NCBI RefSeq assembly: GCF_000377505.1
Contig: NZ_KB898188.1
Location: 310,001-374,000 of the forward strand
DNA: 64,000 nucleotides
From: Paenibacillus massiliensis 2301065 = DSM 16942
GTDB lineage: Bacteria > Bacillota > Bacilli > Paenibacillales > Paenibacillaceae
Direction: 5' to 3'
Made by a program: the position numbers and the translations under genes. The notes beneath the pieces were generated by a model. That model made no database searches. It saw only the letters and a program-made list of their open reading frames with translations, and had not been told where the DNA came from. Below, piece by piece: positions 60,583 to 64,000 of this stretch. Positions within the stretch are counted from its first letter, which is position 1, and the number at the start of each line of letters is the position of its first letter.

Positions 60583-61411
60583 GAGATTCCTCCTTTATCC
60601 AGCCGCGCCGTAGCGCATAAATCAGCATATTGTTCATGGCTGTCTTCGGGCATGGCGATGCATCAGGCGGCTCCAGCACGACCTGTATAGCGCATCCTTG
60701 ATCGCACAAATATCCCCATAATTTATGCAACTCTCCCTGCCCCTGTCCGAGCGCCTCATCTTTGGTTCTCCGGCTCGAGAGCTGGCGCTGGAGACCCGTG
60801 TCCTTCACAACCACATGACTATAATCCTTGAAATGTATCGCTGATACCCGCCCACCATATCTGTCCAGCAAGCTCTGCATACTCATGTCCCCTTCCGCAG
60901 TGTGAAGCGTATCCAGCACAAGCTGCACGCGTACGTCAGTACTCTCCATGAGTCGTGCGATTTCCTCCTCCCGGAAGATACAGTGCCCCCAATGCGGATG
61001 AATTGATGTACGAATGCCGTATTGGCTGTAGCGCTCTATGATTTCGCTCATTACCTGCTGCATTCTACGCTCATCCTCTGGTAATCGCTGTCGCACCATT
61101 TGCAGTCCGGGTCCAAGCACGACGGCTGGAATCCCTGCCTGCTGCATCAGACGTGCACGCTGCTCATGAAACAGATACAAGCCCCGACGGCGGTTCCACA
61201 GATCGAAATGGCCAAATTCGTAGACGGCGACAATGTCCACCTGGTTCCTCTGTGCTATCGCACGCAGCTTGTCAGGATGCTGTTCATAGACTTCTAGCTG
61301 GGAACCACCGATCTCTACAGCTTTTATGGGAGTCTGTCCTGCCCAGTGAAGCGCCTCCTCCACTTGATCCTTCCACATTCCTACCTGATATGCCCATCGT
61401 AATCCCAGCAT
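60566..61411 (-). CDS. TIM-barrel sugar isomerase/epimerase (first gene of the sugar operon)
   Basis: 281 residues, xylose-isomerase-like TIM barrel: AVEIGGS, RTSIHPHWGH, LVLDTLHTAEG, IHFKDYS and VVLEPPDA carry the expected metal-binding residues. Start ATG behind a strong AGGAGGGAGG. It is headed by an AAGCCGAG-type promoter and probably opens the sugar branch of the pathway. Confidence 0.85.
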   Translation of the reverse strand: MLGLRWAYQVGMWKDQVEEALHWAGQTPIKAVEIGGSQLEVYEQHPDKLRAIAQRNQVDIVAVYEFGHFDLWNRRRGLYLFHEQRARLMQQAGIPAVVLGPGLQMVRQRLPEDERRMQQVMSEIIERYSQYGIRTSIHPHWGHCIFREEEIARLMESTDVRVQLVLDTLHTAEGDMSMQSLLDRYGGRVSAIHFKDYSHVVVKDTGLQRQLSSRRTKDEALGQGQGELHKLWGYLCDQGCAIQVVLEPPDASPCPKTAMNNMLIYALRRGWIKEESHEDRH

Positions 61412-61456
61412 CCTCCCTCCTTATACCCGCATCAGAATAGCCTATTCCTTGCATCT

Positions 61457-61491
61457 ATCTTAAAAATTCTGTAATCCTGTATACTCGGCTT
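61457..61491 (-). promoter_or_regulatory. AAGCCGAG-type promoter of the sugar/glycosyltransferase operon
   Basis: Minus strand: AAGCCGAG (61484-61491), 21 bases, then TAAGAT (61457-61462), about 45 bases before the ATG at 61411. Confidence 0.7.
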
Positions 61492-61569
61492 TTGCTGCAC
61501 TCTGGTGAGCGCCAAGGCACTTTGGAGCACATAGTGCACCCAGGTGAACTCTTAGCCACAACAGCCGGG

Positions 61570-62562
61570 TCAGGCCAGCTTAAGTACACGATCAGGATGC
61601 CGGACTATCCAATCATTCATCATGCCTAGGCTTTGTTCCTCATGGCCAGCAATGCGTTCGAGCCGTATATTCATCCTGGGAACCAACGGACGCATCTCCT
61701 CCCGGAGCAGACCTCTGGCTACCAGATTACCGAGCACCATCCATTGTTGAGAGCTTTCCAGGACTGTCTCTGCCACTTCTCGCAGACCACAAAGATTCAA
61801 GAAGACATGATAATGATAGCGGCTGTAAGACATCTCCCGGATCATTTTGTACATCAGATTGAGCCAGTCCTTGCTGACAAGCTCAGCATGCTGCTCCAGC
61901 TCCCCGCGAAAAACAAGGAAGGTGTCGAGCCCATAGGACGCTCGCTCTTTGACCGGAATGGCAGACGTGTCACCATTCATCACCATGGCATTCATCAAAA
62001 TCGGGGTATAGTAATTGAAGTCCTGCTCTGCCTGCTCCACCTTCTCTCCTCTAGTGATGTAAAAGCAGAACAGTTCCTGATAATTCTGGTACAGCGTCCG
62101 GTAGCTATTCGTTGCTCGTATCAGGTCTTTCTTGGCAATCCGTCCAACATAGCGATAATAGTGATCGCAGATCTCATAATGCTCTCCCGCATCACGAATC
62201 ACCTCCAGCATGTGCATATCGTGGATCTGTCCCTTCAGCACAGGCAAATAAGATAATTCATATACATCAGCAATGACGCCGACAGTTACCCCCGTACGAA
62301 GGATTTCATCCACTTGCTCGCATAAGATTTCCCCGCTCTCGGCAGTACTCTCCACCCACTGTACACCATGATAGAGGCGGAGCTGCTCAGCAATGGGCAG
62401 ATAGTAAGGCTCCATGATGGACAAGCCATCCTTTTCCGGCCAATAAACCATGCCCGCCTGTGACCAGATCAACTCGGTATTCACGCCCAGGCGCTTAAGC
62501 ATGGCTGTGATAATAATATTGGTGCAGCTATGATAATTGCTATGGTAGGGCAAGTAATCCAT
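61570..62562 (-). CDS. BtrH-like papain-fold protein (acyltransferase candidate)
   Basis: 330 residues with an early Cys13 in NYHSCTNIIITAMLKRLG, then a His-containing strand QIHDMHMLEVIRDAGEHYEICDHYYRYVGRIAK (about 113-145), the Cys-His-Asp order of BtrH N-terminal domains. The C-terminal 170 residues are helical. AGGAGGG precedes the ATG. It is the last gene of the unit that begins with UnbU. A transferase that moves an acyl or aminoacyl group from an ACP is proposed by analogy. Confidence 0.68.
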   Translation of the reverse strand: MDYLPYHSNYHSCTNIIITAMLKRLGVNTELIWSQAGMVYWPEKDGLSIMEPYYLPIAEQLRLYHGVQWVESTAESGEILCEQVDEILRTGVTVGVIADVYELSYLPVLKGQIHDMHMLEVIRDAGEHYEICDHYYRYVGRIAKKDLIRATNSYRTLYQNYQELFCFYITRGEKVEQAEQDFNYYTPILMNAMVMNGDTSAIPVKERASYGLDTFLVFRGELEQHAELVSKDWLNLMYKMIREMSYSRYHYHVFLNLCGLREVAETVLESSQQWMVLGNLVARGLLREEMRPLVPRMNIRLERIAGHEEQSLGMMNDWIVRHPDRVLKLA

Positions 62563-63130
62563 CAGTATCCCTCCTGAACTCGGCTGTCATCGCAAAGATA
62601 TGCATGAACAAATTCTCACTCAGCACCATGCAGTCTGGCGCTTCTCCGTCTGAGGGCAGCTCAAGGGCACAATGCCACATGCTCGGCTGGATGCGTGTAT
62701 ATTTGCCAGTCTGTGTATGCATGTATGGCATAGTAAAGGCGAGCATATCATGAAAGGCCGGCTCGACCGATATCAGATCGGACAAGGCCAGCTTCCCTTC
62801 ATGTATGAGTCGACCATTCCTGAAAAATTGAACCACCTCGTACAGGTCTGCATTTTCAGACACACCAAGCACATGAATACACGACATTTTGTCTGTTGTT
62901 ACGGGAAGCACAATTCGCTGATGGTCCATCTCCATATTGTCACCTGTCTCTCCTGAAGCAAGCCGGAATGGTACGTTATTCACGACCTGGATTCCGCCAA
63001 ATTGAACAAGCTCCGCTGCAAAGGAATTAGAAGCAATGGTCAGGCGACCTTCTGTGCGTTGTTCATAGGTGGTGAAGCCCTGATTATTAAAATGCTCACT
63101 AAGCTCCAGTAGCTCATAATAGACCATCAT
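62540..63130 (-). CDS. Stand-alone beta-sandwich domain protein, carbohydrate-binding-like
   Basis: 196 residues, no signal peptide. The order LSEHFNNQGFTT, then NNVPFRLAS, NMEMDHQRIVLPV, CIHVLGVSENADLYEVVQFF resembles the beta-sandwich module that follows catalytic domains in some glycosidases (VPFxLP..DNV..GQxIxLP..LHLLG). Here it stands alone. It overlaps the UnbU stop by four bases (ATGA) and the BtrH-like gene by 23. A sugar- or product-binding role is possible; the family match is from memory and only moderate. Confidence 0.55.
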   Translation of the reverse strand: MMVYYELLELSEHFNNQGFTTYEQRTEGRLTIASNSFAAELVQFGGIQVVNNVPFRLASGETGDNMEMDHQRIVLPVTTDKMSCIHVLGVSENADLYEVVQFFRNGRLIHEGKLALSDLISVEPAFHDMLAFTMPYMHTQTGKYTRIQPSMWHCALELPSDGEAPDCMVLSENLFMHIFAMTAEFRRDTDGLLALP

Positions 63131-64000
63131 CCCGTGACCTCCCCCTTCAAGGTGTTACTCCGTCGGAGCATAAGCCAGCGGTAAGGAAGACCGAAGCAGA
63201 TCGTGACGACAAAAGCTGCATAAAATGGAGAATTGGTAACTCCCTGAACTCGCAGAACAGCGTCCACCAATGCGATCAACAAGGCTGCCGTAATCCGGGC
63301 CCAGCGAGCTTGCGGCGTCGTCTTCGGGTCGGTAATCATGAAGAAGGCGAACAATTGAAAGGAGGCACCGACCAACGGACCAAAGGCATAGTACATAGGT
63401 TCACCAAATAGCGTATGACGAAGCAGCGCGAAGAAGGCAAAGCTGCTGACGAATGCCACCACTGTATCCAGACGCTTGGCCATGGCTGCCGCAATGAAGC
63501 CCAGAATCAAAATGAAGGCCATCACATCCCATGAATTCGTCCATTGCTTGGGTGTGCTGACCACGTATTGTGGAATGAAGGTCAGCACGATGACTAGAGC
63601 GATATTGTTGGGATTGAAGATATGACTGCCGCCAAGTCGCAGAGCATGCTTACAGACGATTACCAGCACTGCGGCCAGGGCGTAGGGCCACAGCGTATAC
63701 GAGCTAAGCAGTAGGCCAATTCCGATGCCCGATATAAGAGCGCTGAGTGGAAAAGACCATTTTTTGTACAATATCCGAACCATGATGAGCTCTACCAGCA
63801 TCGTCGTACAGACAGACACGATAAGGCTGTCCCAGCGCTGATGAAAGCCAAGAAATTTCTGACCTGCAAAAGCAAAGCTGAACAGGAAGAGTAGCACGTA
63901 ATAGCGAGCATCCTTCCAGAACACGATGTTGTGTGCAGGTTCACCGGGCTGAACTGGCTTGAAGGGACCTCTTTGATAATAAAATGGAAATTTAAAAGAC
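63127..64000 (-). CDS. unbU: UnbU-like membrane protein, RnfD/NqrB family (5' end outside window)
   Basis: At least 291 residues visible. The frame stays open to the right edge (a GTG at 63922-63924 is preceded in frame by FKFPFYYQRGPFKPVQ), so the true start is probably beyond 64000. About eight hydrophobic helices are seen, and the RnfD/NqrB hallmarks GGSHIFNPNNIALVIV and FFMITDPKTTPQARW are present. I do not see the SGAT-type flavin attachment motif of true RnfD/NqrB. UnbU is the membrane member of the Unb trio in enediyne clusters; UnbL and UnbV homologues are at 18.5 and 16.6 kb. A redox role at the membrane is likely. Confidence 0.87.
   Translation of the reverse strand, partial: SFKFPFYYQRGPFKPVQPGEPAHNIVFWKDARYYVLLFLFSFAFAGQKFLGFHQRWDSLIVSVCTTMLVELIMVRILYKKWSFPLSALISGIGIGLLLSSYTLWPYALAAVLVIVCKHALRLGGSHIFNPNNIALVIVLTFIPQYVVSTPKQWTNSWDVMAFILILGFIAAAMAKRLDTVVAFVSSFAFFALLRHTLFGEPMYYAFGPLVGASFQLFAFFMITDPKTTPQARWARITAALLIALVDAVLRVQGVTNSPFYAAFVVTICFGLPYRWLMLRRSNTLKGEVTG

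Noticed and set aside
1..64000. CRISPR arrays, tRNA or rRNA genes, transposases, prophage genes
   Set aside because: Looked for and not seen; the only repeats are the 71-bp pair, the nested inverted repeat and short coding repeats.

Overview
The window looks like the chromosome of a Gram-positive, Paenibacillus-like bacterium. The evidence is strong AGGAGG-type ribosome sites with frequent TTG and GTG starts, sigma-A promoters of the TTGNNN-N17-TATAAT kind, U-tailed hairpin terminators, and neighbours typical of that group: WYL and AraC regulators, Gfo/Idh/MocA dehydrogenases paired with TIM-barrel sugar isomerases, and FabV. I see no rRNA, tRNA, CRISPR array, transposase or phage gene.

Positions 1-15.5 kb are ordinary chromosome: a partial XRE-TPR regulator, thrC, aroD, a WYL regulator divergent from an SDR, an AraC regulator divergent from a sugar dehydrogenase/isomerase pair, another isomerase, an orphan OppD-type ATPase with two 71-bp repeats upstream, fabV, a GyrI-like protein, a VOC protein and an ECF sigma factor.

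Positions 15.5-64 kb and beyond form one large biosynthetic gene cluster. Its left edge is marked by a strong terminator at 15526-15559 and its right edge lies outside the window. It contains: (a) a highly reducing type II polyketide synthase built from discrete FabF-like KS, a truncated CLF-like KS, a second KS, a KR, a pair of hot-dog dehydratases and six acyl carrier proteins with their own phosphopantetheinyl transferase; (b) homologues of UnbL (DUF1702), UnbV (FG-GAP + ASPIC/UnbV lipoprotein) and UnbU (RnfD/NqrB-like membrane protein), a trio known from enediyne clusters, with no enediyne PKS in view; (c) three side-by-side pairs of KASIII-like proteins, each pair having one Cys-containing and one Cys-less member; (d) a butirosin-like aminoacyl-ACP module (ATP-grasp ligase, PLP decarboxylase, three BtrH-like papain-fold proteins) with an M29 aminopeptidase; (e) a chorismate pyruvate-lyase homologue that could supply 4-hydroxybenzoate, and two AMP-forming ligases; (f) tailoring genes: two methyltransferases, a cupin, two PhyH dioxygenases, two flavoproteins, two alpha/beta hydrolases, an NAD-dependent epimerase, two UGT-type glycosyltransferases, and a nucleotidyltransferase/HAD/isomerase sugar module.

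The cluster is organised in co-directional, translationally coupled operons (mostly minus strand) plus two short plus-strand units. Five promoters, including the one in front of the cluster's own AraC gene, share the exact octamer AAGCCGAG placed 20-21 bp upstream of a sigma-A -10 box, each at the head of a transcription unit. This points to a single activator, probably the AraC protein at 24985-25659, controlling the pathway. The inferred product is a glycosylated, probably aryl-primed and amino-acylated reduced polyketide (polyene) processed by Unb-type proteins. The individual gene families are mostly well supported; the product and the joint pathway are inference.
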